This document shows, piece after piece, positions 33,962-41,801 of a DNA stretch of 58,484 nucleotides. Every line of letters begins with the position of its first letter. The first letter of the stretch is position 1. Made by a program: the position numbers and the translations under genes. The notes under the pieces are model-generated. The model was not told the DNA's origin. It worked only from the letters and a program-made list of their open reading frames with translations, and searched no databases. Origin of the DNA: Cyclobacteriaceae bacterium (GTDB taxonomy: Bacteria > Bacteroidota > Bacteroidia > Cytophagales > Cyclobacteriaceae); assembly GCA_019638285.1 (NCBI GenBank), contig JAHBUB010000019.1, positions 1 to 58,484 of the forward strand. The letters are read 5' to 3'.

Positions 33962-36088
33962 ATGACCGATTTTTTCAAACACTTGATGTATGAATTTGAA
34001 TTACCACTAGAGAATCCAATCCTTATATTTTCATTAATTCTGTTCATAATTCTTTTATCCCCCATTTTACTTAGAAGACTAAATATTCCTGGAATCATTG
34101 GGTTAATTATAGCAGGCGTGGTTATCGGCCCTTATGGTTTGGGCATTCTTGAGAAAAGCTCTGCCATCGACCTCTTTTCAACCATTGGGCTTTTGTATAT
34201 CATGTTCATTGCAGGGCTTGATCTGGATTTGAACGATTTTAAATCTAACCGAAATAAGAGCCTTTTATTTGGGTTGCTCACGTTCACTTTTCCATTAGTA
34301 ATTGGATTTCCAGTATGTTATTATTTTCTCGGTTATGACTTCAATGCTAGCTTCCTTACGGCTAGTATGTTTGCAACACATACGCTTGTAGCCTATCCCA
34401 TTGTGAGCAAATTAGGTGTTTCAAAAAATCAGGCAGTTGCTATTACTGTTGGAGGAACAATATTGACTGACACAGCAGTGCTTATTATCCTTGCCATCGT
34501 TATGGAAAATAGTCTGGGCAATTTAAATCAAGAATTTTGGATACGATTGGGCGTTTCTCTGGTTATATTTTCCGCCATCATGTTCTTGATAATTCCAAGA
34601 ATTGCCAAATGGTTTTTCCGAAAATTGGAAAGTGAAAAACACTCACATTATATTTTTGTATTGTCAATCGTATTTCTGGCTGCCTTTTTAGCAGAAGTAG
34701 CAGGCATTGAACCAATAATTGGAGCTTTCGTTGCAGGCTTGTCCTTAAACAAACTAATCCCACATTCATCCGCATTGATGAACAGAATTGAATTTATTGG
34801 CAATTCATTATTCATTCCATTCTTTCTCATAAGCGTTGGGATGATCGTTGATGTGAATGTGATTTTCAGCGGTCCAACAGCTATTATTGTAGCCACAACG
34901 CTTACCCTGGTGGCATTGCTCGGGAAATGGATTGCTGCTTGGTTTACCCAGCACCTGTTCAAATATTCAAAGGCACAGCAACAACTTATTTTTGGACTTA
35001 GCAGTTCTCATGCAGCTGCAACGCTTGCCATAATCTTAGTGGGTTACAAAGCAGAAATTCTGGATGAGAATATTCTGAATGGTACCATCATACTTATTTT
35101 GATAACGTGTATAGTGGCTTCGTTTGCTACAGAAAAGGCCGCCAAACAAATTATTATAGAATCCGAAAATGATACTACCGATCTGGTAAAAAAGAATGGG
35201 ACGAAAAGTGAACATATTCTCTTGCCAATTGCAAATGTTTCAAACATAGAGAAACTACTGGAATTTGCCATTTTCATTAAAGATGAAAAATCAACCAATC
35301 CCGTATCAATCCTCTCAGTGGTTGCCAATAACAAAGAAGCAGAAATCAATATTCTAAAAGCAAGGGACAAATTAGAAGAATTTGTGAAACAGGCCACTGC
35401 ATCTGAGACCAATGTAAATATAATTACCGCAATTGACCACAATGCAGCAAGTGGAATAACCCGAATTTCCAAAGAAACAATGGCCAACATTATTGTGATG
35501 GGATGGCCTCAGCGCTCAGGGTTTATTGATAAGCTAATAGGGGTGAAAGTAGATAGCATATTGAATAACATATCCAAAACCATTTTTATTTGTCATCTAG
35601 AAAAACCGTTGGCATTGCATAAAAAAATCATAATTGCTGCCCCACCATTGGCAGAACATGAAAACGGTTTTAGCCTGTGGATTACTAAAATGGTAAAGCT
35701 GGCTCAGGAACTAAGCATTCCGGTTCAGCTGCATTGTAATAAAGCAACGCAGCAAGCAGTCGAGAGATTATCCAAAAAGGAGAAACTGGCCGAAGTAATA
35801 ACAATAAGGTTATTTACGGATTGGGAAGATTTTATGGTGCTGTCAAGAAATATTAAACAAGATGACTTGTTTGTTTTGGTTTCTGCCAGAAGAGGAGCCC
35901 CATCCTATATAGGAGCCTTAGAAAATCTGCCTTCTAAACTTGAAAAAAACTTTTCAGACAACAGTAAGTTCCTAATCTACCCTCAACAATATGTCGATAA
36001 TTTAAGTAGTGAGTATTACAACGATTCTTTGACAGAACCTCTCAGCAGAGGAGTTGAAACAGAACAGAAAACTGATAAAAAACATTAA
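33962..36088 (+). CDS. Kef-like monovalent cation:proton antiporter (CPA2) with C-terminal USP-like domain
   Basis: A 708-residue protein. Residues 1-400 form about 12-13 membrane helices of the CPA2 type (Gly-Ile-Ile-Gly-Leu-Ile-Ile-Ala-Gly-Val, Phe-Ile-Ala-Gly-Leu-Asp-Leu-Asp, Thr-Asp-Thr-Ala-Val-Leu). The C-terminal 300 residues are cytoplasmic and look like one or two universal-stress-protein folds, not the NAD-binding RCK domain of KefB/KefC. It likely exchanges K+ or Na+ for protons; ion and regulation unknown. Flanked on both sides by repeat DNA. Confidence 0.87.
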   Translation: MTDFFKHLMYEFELPLENPILIFSLILFIILLSPILLRRLNIPGIIGLIIAGVVIGPYGLGILEKSSAIDLFSTIGLLYIMFIAGLDLDLNDFKSNRNKSLLFGLLTFTFPLVIGFPVCYYFLGYDFNASFLTASMFATHTLVAYPIVSKLGVSKNQAVAITVGGTILTDTAVLIILAIVMENSLGNLNQEFWIRLGVSLVIFSAIMFLIIPRIAKWFFRKLESEKHSHYIFVLSIVFLAAFLAEVAGIEPIIGAFVAGLSLNKLIPHSSALMNRIEFIGNSLFIPFFLISVGMIVDVNVIFSGPTAIIVATTLTLVALLGKWIAAWFTQHLFKYSKAQQQLIFGLSSSHAAATLAIILVGYKAEILDENILNGTIILILITCIVASFATEKAAKQIIIESENDTTDLVKKNGTKSEHILLPIANVSNIEKLLEFAIFIKDEKSTNPVSILSVVANNKEAEINILKARDKLEEFVKQATASETNVNIITAIDHNAASGITRISKETMANIIVMGWPQRSGFIDKLIGVKVDSILNNISKTIFICHLEKPLALHKKIIIAAPPLAEHENGFSLWITKMVKLAQELSIPVQLHCNKATQQAVERLSKKEKLAEVITIRLFTDWEDFMVLSRNIKQDDLFVLVSARRGAPSYIGALENLPSKLEKNFSDNSKFLIYPQQYVDNLSSEYYNDSLTEPLSRGVETEQKTDKKH

Positions 36089-36106
36089 GGAAGAACCAAC
36101 AACCAA

Positions 36107-36175
36107 AAGCTGGATTACATCCACACCAATCCTGTGAAGGCAAGGCTTTGCAAATTCCCCAAAGATTACAATTTC
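36107..36175 (+). pseudogene. Remnant of a REP-associated tyrosine transposase (RAYT / IS200-like, C-terminal end)
   Basis: The plus-strand frame beginning at 36107 encodes Lys-Leu-Asp-Tyr-Ile-His-Thr-Asn-Pro-Val-Lys-Ala-Arg and then Pro-Lys-Asp-Tyr. This is the C-terminal signature of Y1 transposases of the RAYT group (Leu-Asp-Tyr-Ile-His-x-Asn-Pro-Val-x-Ala-Gly...Pro-Glu-Asp-Tyr). No start codon, catalytic HUH motif or active tyrosine lies upstream; the Kef-like gene ends 19 bases before. Only this fragment survives, immediately followed by a REP-like hairpin. Confidence 0.75.
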
Positions 36176-36177
36176 CG

Positions 36178-36224
36178 TTTGTTGTTGGGGCATTCCGTCT
36201 TGCTTACGCACAACACCAACAAAG
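36178..36224. repeat. REP-like hairpin beside the transposase remnant
   Basis: TTTGTTGTTGGGG (36178-36190) pairs imperfectly with CAACACCAACAAAG (36211-36224). The arms match the second hairpin of copy A at 31765. RAYT genes are typically flanked by their own REP hairpins, so this position directly after the transposase remnant supports the link. Confidence 0.65.
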
Positions 36225-36266
36225 GCAGCGGATTTCTATGGAATTTGAAAGGAACCAGAAAAAGGG

Positions 36267-36298
36267 TTACTTTGGCAGTAACCTATGTAGAATAGCAG
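36267..36298 (+). repeat. Promoter-proximal repeat module, copy 2
   Basis: TTACTTTGGCAGTAACC followed by TATGTAGAATAGCAGC, a diverged copy of the module at 31870. It is again preceded by an AAA-rich run and a REP-like hairpin, as in copy 1. It lies about 105 bases before the flavin reductase gene. Confidence 0.5.
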
Positions 36299-36403
36299 CA
36301 TGTTGCCCCGCCCTGAAAAAAAATTATAAACCTTGTTCTAGTTAACAAAAAGAAACTAAGATTGGTTAACTAATAAACAACACTCATCTCAAAAGTTAAT
36401 ATT

Positions 36404-36976
36404 ATGTACAACCTCAAAATTATTTCTTCTACCGTACGTCCAGGCCGTAAAGGCCCAGTTGTAGCAGCGTGGATTACTGAATTGGCAAAGCAAAATGAAA
36501 ACTTTAATGTAGAATTATTAGACCTTGGCGAGATCAATTTGCCGATGATGGACGAACCCAATCATCCGGTATTAAAAAAATATGAACACGAGCATACCAA
36601 ACAATGGAGTGCCAAAATAGATGAAGCCGATGCTTTTATTTTTGTAACAGCCGAGTATGATTATAATTATCCCGCTCCATTGCGAAACGCCCTAGAATAC
36701 CTCTCGAAGGAATGGGGGTATAAAGCAGCAGGTATTGTAAGTTATGGGGGTGTTTCAGCAGGCACAAGAGCCTGCAACAGCTTAAAGGCAGACTTGTCTA
36801 CATTCAAAATGGTGCCCTTAACGGAGGCGGTAAACTTTCCGTTCTTTCAACAAAATATAAATGACCAGAATGAATTTGAGGTCAACGACATTTCGCACAA
36901 AGCTGCACAAGTAATGCTTAAACAATTAATCAGATGGACAAAAGGTCTGAAAATAATAAGAGAAGATAACAAGTAA
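36404..36976 (+). CDS. NADPH-dependent FMN reductase family protein
   Basis: A 190-residue flavodoxin-fold reductase. The phosphate loop Ser-Ser-Thr-Val-Arg-Pro-Gly-Arg-Lys-Gly (residues about 7-16) and the flavin-contacting Thr-Ala-Glu-Tyr-Asp-Tyr-Asn-Tyr-Pro-Ala-Pro-Leu-Arg-Asn-Ala (about 83-97), with Ser-Tyr-Gly-Gly-Val-Ser-Ala-Gly after it, are diagnostic. The family reduces quinones, chromate, azo dyes or free FMN. Cytoplasmic and apparently monocistronic. Confidence 0.9.
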   Translation: MYNLKIISSTVRPGRKGPVVAAWITELAKQNENFNVELLDLGEINLPMMDEPNHPVLKKYEHEHTKQWSAKIDEADAFIFVTAEYDYNYPAPLRNALEYLSKEWGYKAAGIVSYGGVSAGTRACNSLKADLSTFKMVPLTEAVNFPFFQQNINDQNEFEVNDISHKAAQVMLKQLIRWTKGLKIIREDNK

Positions 36977-37138
36977 GGTGAGTTCACTTACATTTTACAA
37001 AACAACACCATCCTAACTTTAACTTTAACGGTTCACGTTACAGACACGGTTGTAAGGCACAACGTAACAAAACGAGTCGCAATACTTTTTGAAAAATCAT
37101 TTTAACGTACCTTGTAGGCCTATCCAAAGGCGAAAATT

Positions 37139-39028
37139 ATGGAAGACAATAAAATGCTCAACTATCTCAAAGTTGTTTTAGAAAATATGCCCACTGGCTG
37201 GCTGGGCCTAACAACCCATCGGCTCGATATTTATGACGAAGATTTGGCCAAAACTGAGTTCCTAGAACAGTTTGAAAGCTTATATAAGAATAATAATTCT
37301 GCTACCCCGATAGCTATCGGGGCGGCACTCAACAATTTACCCACCGCCTACGATTATATTCGATTGGGTCATCCACTGTCTTGCGTGCTGGAATGGGCCA
37401 TTGCCAAATTACAGCATTTAAATCCCAAAAATGTAATCAGCTTTTCATCCAAGACAATTCCGGTCATGGCCATTCTTAGAAAGAATCTATTGGCTCATAA
37501 AAACACCCAAATCATTTATACAGGTGAACTCCCTGATTGTTTTGATGCTGAGGTATTGAAAAAAGTTTATGGCTACAAATTTGAGTTAAAACAGGTTGCG
37601 AAAGTTGAAGAGATTTCCGTCTCTGATAGCGATCGGGGTAACAGTAGTATCGTTTACCTTTCGCAACAAGATGGAATTGGAACCCTTGCTCTCTCTCAAA
37701 ACATAGACTTTTACATCAGTTTCTATTCTCACCTTGGAAGTATTTTATTAGTCAATGGTAAAGGAAATGATAATTATATATCAGAAATACAGCATGTAAG
37801 AAGAAGAGAGACCATTGCCATGACGCCAGCCAATTGTCTTGTTGCTTTAAAAGCGCTTATAGCCAAGTCCGCCTTTGATGATCAAAAAAATATCGATAAC
37901 CATCGGGCTATAGTGACAAACAAAACACGTGTCTTAAATTTAATTAAAGAGATTACCGGCACAACTACAAAGCCGCTACTTGGCTCTAGCGGGCTGTCTG
38001 TTCAATATGCAATTATGATGGGGCTCATTGATGATGCCTTGAAAAACCACAAGGGTAAAGCCATCAAGTTTATTGTTCCTCCCAATTGCTATGGCGGAAC
38101 CAATGACCAGGCAAGACGCATTGCCGCTTGCATTGATAATGTTGAAATTGTGGATTTACTCGTAGATGGTGATAATGAAATGGTGCAAAGCATTGACATC
38201 GTTTTAGACAAAATCGCTAGCGAAGATGCTATCCCTTACATCATTGCTGAAATTCCAACAAATCCCAGAGTGGAAGTTCCAGACCTTATAAAACTAAAAA
38301 GTGTTTTAAGTAAAAAACGCAAAACCACAACGGGTGAAAATGCCATCGATCCTGTATTTATTTTGGATCAAACCTTTTGTCCTAACGTGCACTTTTTAGG
38401 AGAAGGTGAAATACTATCAACGTTTAGGGCCATTTCATATGCCAGTGGATCGAAGTTCCCGAGTGGCGGGAAGTGCACCGCAGGCTACTGTGTTGGGAAT
38501 AATAAAACAGAAGCCTTGATGGAAAAAATAGAAACACATTTAAGGCTGTGCGATAATGAGGCTACCCATCTTCAAATTGAAATATTGGCAAAACAATTGC
38601 CGTCAATGAATCAAAGAATTATGAACGCTTATAAGAATACGCGTGAATTTGTCAGTTTTATACACGATACGCTGCCGGACGCGAAAATTAATTTTGTTAC
38701 TGAGAAATTGGCAACACAAGGATTTACTCCCTCTGTATTCTCGTTAGACCTTCCCACCAAAGGCAATACGGACCAAGAAAAAGAATCATATAAAAGGGCG
38801 TTAAATCTTAAATTAATCAATTTAATGATCCAAGAAATTCCTGATGAAAGTAAGTTCTGTGTGAGCTATGGCCAATTAGAAGGTTGTTATTGGACAGTAC
38901 CTGCCACATCTACTCAAGGAACGACCAAAGAAGGCGACAAAGATTATATTGTTCGAGTAGCACTTTCTCCAAATCTGGACCTTGAACGTCATAAAAAGGT
39001 CTTTTTAGATTTTGTTGAAAATATTTGA
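37139..39028 (+). CDS. Large PLP-dependent enzyme related to the Cys/Met metabolism family
   Basis: A 629-residue protein. The C-terminal 370 residues look like a fold-type I PLP enzyme of the cystathionine gamma-synthase group. The lysine is in Ser-Gly-Ser-Lys-Phe-Pro-Ser-Gly-Gly-Lys (about residue 440), with Asp-Gln-Thr-Phe-Cys-Pro at the cofactor-binding aspartate and Gly-Ser-Ser-Gly-Leu-Ser at the phosphate loop. The first ~250 residues are an extension that I do not recognise (usual length is about 390-420). Residues about 56-61 are encoded by an 18-bp palindrome typical of intergenic DNA. The reaction is not known. Confidence 0.75.
   Translation: MEDNKMLNYLKVVLENMPTGWLGLTTHRLDIYDEDLAKTEFLEQFESLYKNNNSATPIAIGAALNNLPTAYDYIRLGHPLSCVLEWAIAKLQHLNPKNVISFSSKTIPVMAILRKNLLAHKNTQIIYTGELPDCFDAEVLKKVYGYKFELKQVAKVEEISVSDSDRGNSSIVYLSQQDGIGTLALSQNIDFYISFYSHLGSILLVNGKGNDNYISEIQHVRRRETIAMTPANCLVALKALIAKSAFDDQKNIDNHRAIVTNKTRVLNLIKEITGTTTKPLLGSSGLSVQYAIMMGLIDDALKNHKGKAIKFIVPPNCYGGTNDQARRIAACIDNVEIVDLLVDGDNEMVQSIDIVLDKIASEDAIPYIIAEIPTNPRVEVPDLIKLKSVLSKKRKTTTGENAIDPVFILDQTFCPNVHFLGEGEILSTFRAISYASGSKFPSGGKCTAGYCVGNNKTEALMEKIETHLRLCDNEATHLQIEILAKQLPSMNQRIMNAYKNTREFVSFIHDTLPDAKINFVTEKLATQGFTPSVFSLDLPTKGNTDQEKESYKRALNLKLINLMIQEIPDESKFCVSYGQLEGCYWTVPATSTQGTTKEGDKDYIVRVALSPNLDLERHKKVFLDFVENI
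37305..37322. repeat. 18-bp perfect palindrome inside the PLP enzyme gene
   Basis: CCCCGATAGCTATCGGGG, a perfect palindrome. It reads in frame as Pro-Ile-Ala-Ile-Gly within the unrecognised N-terminal domain. From memory, palindromes of this wording are repeated in many Bacteroidota genomes, usually between genes. Confidence 0.6.
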
Positions 39029-39180
39029 TTATCATGGAAGATGGACGTGTTGAGAGGCTCTCCACTTATTCCTATTCTTCCCATTTAGTGTCACTCGCAG
39101 AGAGCCTGAAAGGTAACATTCAATTTGGTTAAAAGTTCTTCAAATAGTTTTCAGTATTTGAAGGCAATCATAAAAAATCC

Positions 39181-39203
39181 TATTTTGGCGGTAAGGTGTA
39201 TGG
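39181..39203 (+). repeat. Promoter-proximal repeat module, copy 3 (degenerate)
   Basis: TATTTTGGCGGTAAGGTGTATGG after an AAAAAATCC run, about 93 bases before the 57-residue protein gene. It matches TACTTTGGTGGT...AAGGTG of the better-preserved copies with a central deletion. A stretch TCACTCGCAGAGAGCC (39091-39106) upstream recurs as TCACTCGCTGAGAGC at 40738. Confidence 0.4.
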
Positions 39204-39295
39204 ACCCCTACCGACCGGAAGGCACCCCTCACAAACAGGCGCATTGGTTAACATGTAAAATGAATCATTTACTGTAAATAAAGCCTTAAATAAAA

Positions 39296-39469
39296 ATGAA
39301 CAAATCAACCAAGATTGTAGTGATCATTATAGGAATGCTAAGTGTATTGGCCGGAGTCTACTCCTATCTCTACAAGGAAGAAACCACCATTGCTTATTTT
39401 GGAATTTTCCTTGGTATCGTCTTAATAGGCGCTGCGTCTATTGCACAACCTGAGGAGAAGGATAAATAA
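39296..39469 (+). CDS. Small two-helix membrane protein
   Basis: A 57-residue protein with two hydrophobic segments (Ile-Val-Val-Ile-Ile-Ile-Gly-Met-Leu-Ser-Val-Leu-Ala and Gly-Ile-Phe-Leu-Gly-Ile-Val-Leu-Ile-Gly-Ala-Ala) joined by a charged loop (Tyr-Lys-Glu-Glu-Thr), and a charged tail. It has an ATG start, a TAA stop and good codon use. Function unknown. Confidence 0.6.
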   Translation: MNKSTKIVVIIIGMLSVLAGVYSYLYKEETTIAYFGIFLGIVLIGAASIAQPEEKDK

Positions 39470-39579
39470 TGCCATCCTCTTATTTAGCACCCCTGGAAGA
39501 GAACCCTGGACCTGACACTAAAGACCGTTAAACACTCCACATTAAGTCTTTCTGGAACCAAAAAAAAATCAAGAAAACG

Positions 39580-39619
39580 CTACTTTGGTGGTGACTTGTG
39601 TAAGGTGGCTCATGCCACT
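39580..39619 (+). repeat. Promoter-proximal repeat module, copy 4 (best preserved)
   Basis: CTACTTTGGTGGTGACTTG followed by TGTAAGGTGGCTCATGCCACT. The 3' end is a hairpin GTGGC-TCAT-GCCAC (39605-39618), and copy 6 at 41715 has the same 5-bp stem with a different 4-base loop. Confidence 0.6.
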
Positions 39620-39637
39620 GGCTAGCCCGCCAAATAC

Positions 39638-39772
39638 ATGGATGCCAGAGACAAGAAAAGTAGCATTGAAGATTATAAATTAAGAACAAGGTCAAAGTTT
39701 TCCGATGAACCACCTCGGGATGATTTAATTCAAACAAATCGATACAAGGAGGTTCTATTTCTAAAAAGATAA
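39638..39772 (+). CDS. Possible 44-residue protein
   Basis: ATG at 39638 to TAA at 39770-39772 encodes a charged peptide (Met-Asp-Ala-Arg-Asp-Lys-Lys-Ser-Ser-Ile-Glu-Asp-Tyr) ending Val-Leu-Phe-Leu-Lys-Arg. A related stretch, Glu-Asp-Tyr-Thr-Ile-Asn-Thr-Arg, is readable at about 40683, so this may be repeat-derived rather than a gene. The rest of the gap 39470-39886 holds repeat copy 4 and the next promoter. Confidence 0.25.
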   Translation: MDARDKKSSIEDYKLRTRSKFSDEPPRDDLIQTNRYKEVLFLKR

Positions 39773-39865
39773 ATTCAATTTTCATTACTTGGCAACTAAT
39801 CAGAAAGGCTGTTTGATTTTTATTAATTTTAGATTGTGGTGATGTATTAGTGATATTAGTATATC

Positions 39866-39873
39866 TATTTTTG
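39866..39873 (+). promoter_or_regulatory. Candidate -7 box (TATTTTTG) for the RRE-protein operon
   Basis: An exact TAnnTTTG box 13 bases upstream of the ATG at 39887, implying a very short leader. No well-spaced TTG is visible upstream. Confidence 0.45.
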
Positions 39874-39886
39874 TATTTAGAAAACA

Positions 39887-40264
39887 ATGGATACTTCTCA
39901 ATATTTTTATCGAAATGTTATCTTGTCTATGAAGGACAATAAGGTTTCATTGATTGACATAAATAATCCTGATCATAAGGGACAAATTCTTGACCCCTGG
40001 CTTGGACTCGTGCTTCAGTATGCGAATGGACAACGTACAATCGAAGACCTTAGTAAGGATTTATCAGGAAGGTACAATGACTCCCCTCCTGCCAATCTTG
40101 AAGCAACCATTCATTCGGCAGTTACTCGTCTTGTCGATTTAAGATTTATTGTATTAACAAAAGAAGCTACCGACTTACCCTATTATTTATCCCTACCCTA
40201 TGAACAGATGGATATTGAAAAAGCCAAAAAATCATTAGAAGAGGACAATGTAAAATTAGATTAA
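39887..40264 (+). CDS. PqqD-like protein (candidate RiPP recognition element)
   Basis: A 125-residue protein. Residues about 35-100 show the PqqD/RRE pattern of three strands plus a winged-helix helix set: Ile-Leu-Asp-Pro-Trp-Leu-Gly-Leu-Val-Leu-Gln-Tyr-Ala-Asn-Gly, Arg-Thr-Ile-Glu-Asp-Leu, a long helix, then Leu-Val-Asp-Leu-Arg-Phe-Ile-Val-Leu. In known systems this fold binds the leader of a peptide to be modified. No radical SAM enzyme, cyclodehydratase or clear precursor is nearby. The next gene starts after 8 bases, so they form an operon. Assignment is by pattern only. Confidence 0.5.
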   Translation: MDTSQYFYRNVILSMKDNKVSLIDINNPDHKGQILDPWLGLVLQYANGQRTIEDLSKDLSGRYNDSPPANLEATIHSAVTRLVDLRFIVLTKEATDLPYYLSLPYEQMDIEKAKKSLEEDNVKLD

Positions 40265-40272
40265 AATAAAAA

Positions 40273-40641
40273 ATGATTGTACTTGAATTCATCTCATCCT
40301 GCCAATTATACGAAGGGTTTGAGGTATGGGAGATTGAAAACCTAACTGCGTTCTTGAAAGGAAACGAAGTTTTAGCAACTATTTTTCAAGATGATTATAA
40401 TGTATCTATTGAAGAAATAGGAGAAAAAAGGAGTGGTATTGCAGAAAGTGATTATGAAATAATCAACAAACTTTTAGGTCTTGTTGATGATAAATACTTT
40501 TTCATTTTCACATTACACGATAGAAATCATTTGGACCTTATCGGAATGCAACATATGAAAATCATGGATTTCGGTATCGATATTGAAAAAATCAGAGAGG
40601 ACTGTGTTTATGCTATTATCATGGATAAACGGAGTAGTTAA
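40273..40641 (+). CDS. Hypothetical protein in operon with the PqqD-like gene
   Basis: A 122-residue soluble acidic protein starting Met-Ile-Val-Leu-Glu-Phe-Ile-Ser-Ser-Cys. Predicted alternating helices and strands; Tyr-Phe-Phe-Ile-Phe-Thr-Leu-His-Asp-Arg-Asn-His near residue 78 is the most striking segment. I recognise no family. Tight spacing after the PqqD-like gene suggests a shared role. Confidence 0.6.
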   Translation: MIVLEFISSCQLYEGFEVWEIENLTAFLKGNEVLATIFQDDYNVSIEEIGEKRSGIAESDYEIINKLLGLVDDKYFFIFTLHDRNHLDLIGMQHMKIMDFGIDIEKIREDCVYAIIMDKRSS

Positions 40642-40960
40642 AAGAGGTACCCTGTCAATCTTCTTATTTAAGGCAGGGCTGGAGGATTATACTATAAATA
40701 CAAGGGCACAAGCTCTTTAATTAATCCTATTCAGAATCACTCGCTGAGAGCTGTGAAAGCTAACACAAAACCCATTAAAAGCGTCCTACTGAGTCTTCAT
40801 CTTTTGAAAAAAAGCATTGCTTTGTTAGCAACCATTGCAAGGTGAAGTGCGTCAAAGGGCTTGGCAGTGTTAGTCATCTTTCCGGTCAACCAAGGCTTCT
40901 ATAATTTTAGACTATGTGTTCCTTTAATTGCCCGATCCGTTCAGTAGCCAAAAAATAACC
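40642..40960. other. Non-coding gap with degenerate repeat copy 5
   Basis: Contains TCACTCGCTGAGAGC (40738-40752), echoing 39091, and the module TTGCTTTGTTAGCAACC followed by ATTGCAAGGTG (40817-40843), about 118 bases before the membrane protein gene. No protein or RNA gene is recognised. Confidence 0.45.
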
Positions 40961-41650
40961 ATGAAGCTAAAGCTGGCACCCAAATTCATTCTTACATTTT
41001 TAGCATTAACCTTCGTAATGCATGAAGCGCATGAAATTGCGCATACAACTGTGGGTAGGATAATTTGTGGCTGTTGGGGACAAAGGGATTTTAATGTGTG
41101 GAGCACGTGTGAAAGCTGTGCCACCAACTCCCTTGAGTTTCTTGCCACAGCAGCGGGGCCATTGTTCACCTTTTTAATGATTTGGTATGGTAGCTTGTGG
41201 TTAGATAAAAACAAAACAGACAATCAAAAGGCACTCGGTTTTTCTCTTGTATTTGCCAACATGCCTATCATGCGACTCCTCAATCCTGTGGGAGGAGGAG
41301 GTGATGAGGTGGTTGTTATCAATCATTTTTTACATCACCATGGCCTCTCCAGATTAATCGCAGCAATTCTGATTATAGTAATTATCGCTTACCCATTGTA
41401 TAAAGCTTATCAACTGGTAGAAAATAAATATAAGATGGGATGGTTCCTCCTGTTTTTCCTTTTGCCTACCACCATCGATGTGTTGATAGTGGTAGGGTTG
41501 ATGAATACACTTCTTGAGAAGGGATTGTGGGATACTTATTGGGTTTTAGGTTCGCCCATTCTCGTGACCGTCTGGACTCTCCTCGTAGTATCCATTTATT
41601 TATTGACAAGAAAAAATATTTACTCATTGGTAGCAGGTTCACATGCCTGA
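40961..41650 (+). CDS. Integral membrane protein with HExxH motif (M50-like metalloprotease candidate)
   Basis: A 229-residue polytopic protein with about six hydrophobic helices. The first carries His-Glu-Ala-His-Glu-Ile-Ala-His, so a zinc-binding HExxH is present inside the membrane as in site-2 proteases. Asn-Pro-Val-Gly-Gly-Gly-Gly-Asp-Glu in mid-protein could supply the third ligand, like the Asn-Pro-x-x-Asp motif of M50. A Cys-rich loop (Cys-Gly-Cys-Trp-Gly and Cys-Glu-Ser-Cys) lies between. The ATG at 40961 is preferred to an in-frame TTG 33 bases upstream. Substrate unknown. Confidence 0.6.
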   Translation: MKLKLAPKFILTFLALTFVMHEAHEIAHTTVGRIICGCWGQRDFNVWSTCESCATNSLEFLATAAGPLFTFLMIWYGSLWLDKNKTDNQKALGFSLVFANMPIMRLLNPVGGGGDEVVVINHFLHHHGLSRLIAAILIIVIIAYPLYKAYQLVENKYKMGWFLLFFLLPTTIDVLIVVGLMNTLLEKGLWDTYWVLGSPILVTVWTLLVVSIYLLTRKNIYSLVAGSHA

Positions 41651-41714
41651 AACCCTGGCTATAAAAAAGTCCTTCACTAAGTTTTTACAAACTTGGAAAA
41701 AAACACAAATAGCA

Positions 41715-41753
41715 CTAATTTAGTAGTGACTTATGCAACGTGGCGTTCGCCAC
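41715..41753 (+). repeat. Promoter-proximal repeat module, copy 6
   Basis: CTAATTTAGTAGTGACTTA followed by TGCAACGTGGCGTTCGCCAC. It ends in a hairpin GTGGC-GTTC-GCCAC (41740-41753), the counterpart of the copy 4 hairpin with a different loop. Upstream, CACTAAGTTTTTACAAACTTGG (split here from 41680) matches the end of the 42229 repeat. A TTG about 20 bases before TAATTTAG gives it promoter shape. It lies 48 bases before the STAS-like gene. Confidence 0.6.
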
Positions 41754-41801
41754 ATACACTGGCCTTAGATCCAATTTAAGTAACACGTAAAATAAAATTT
41801 T

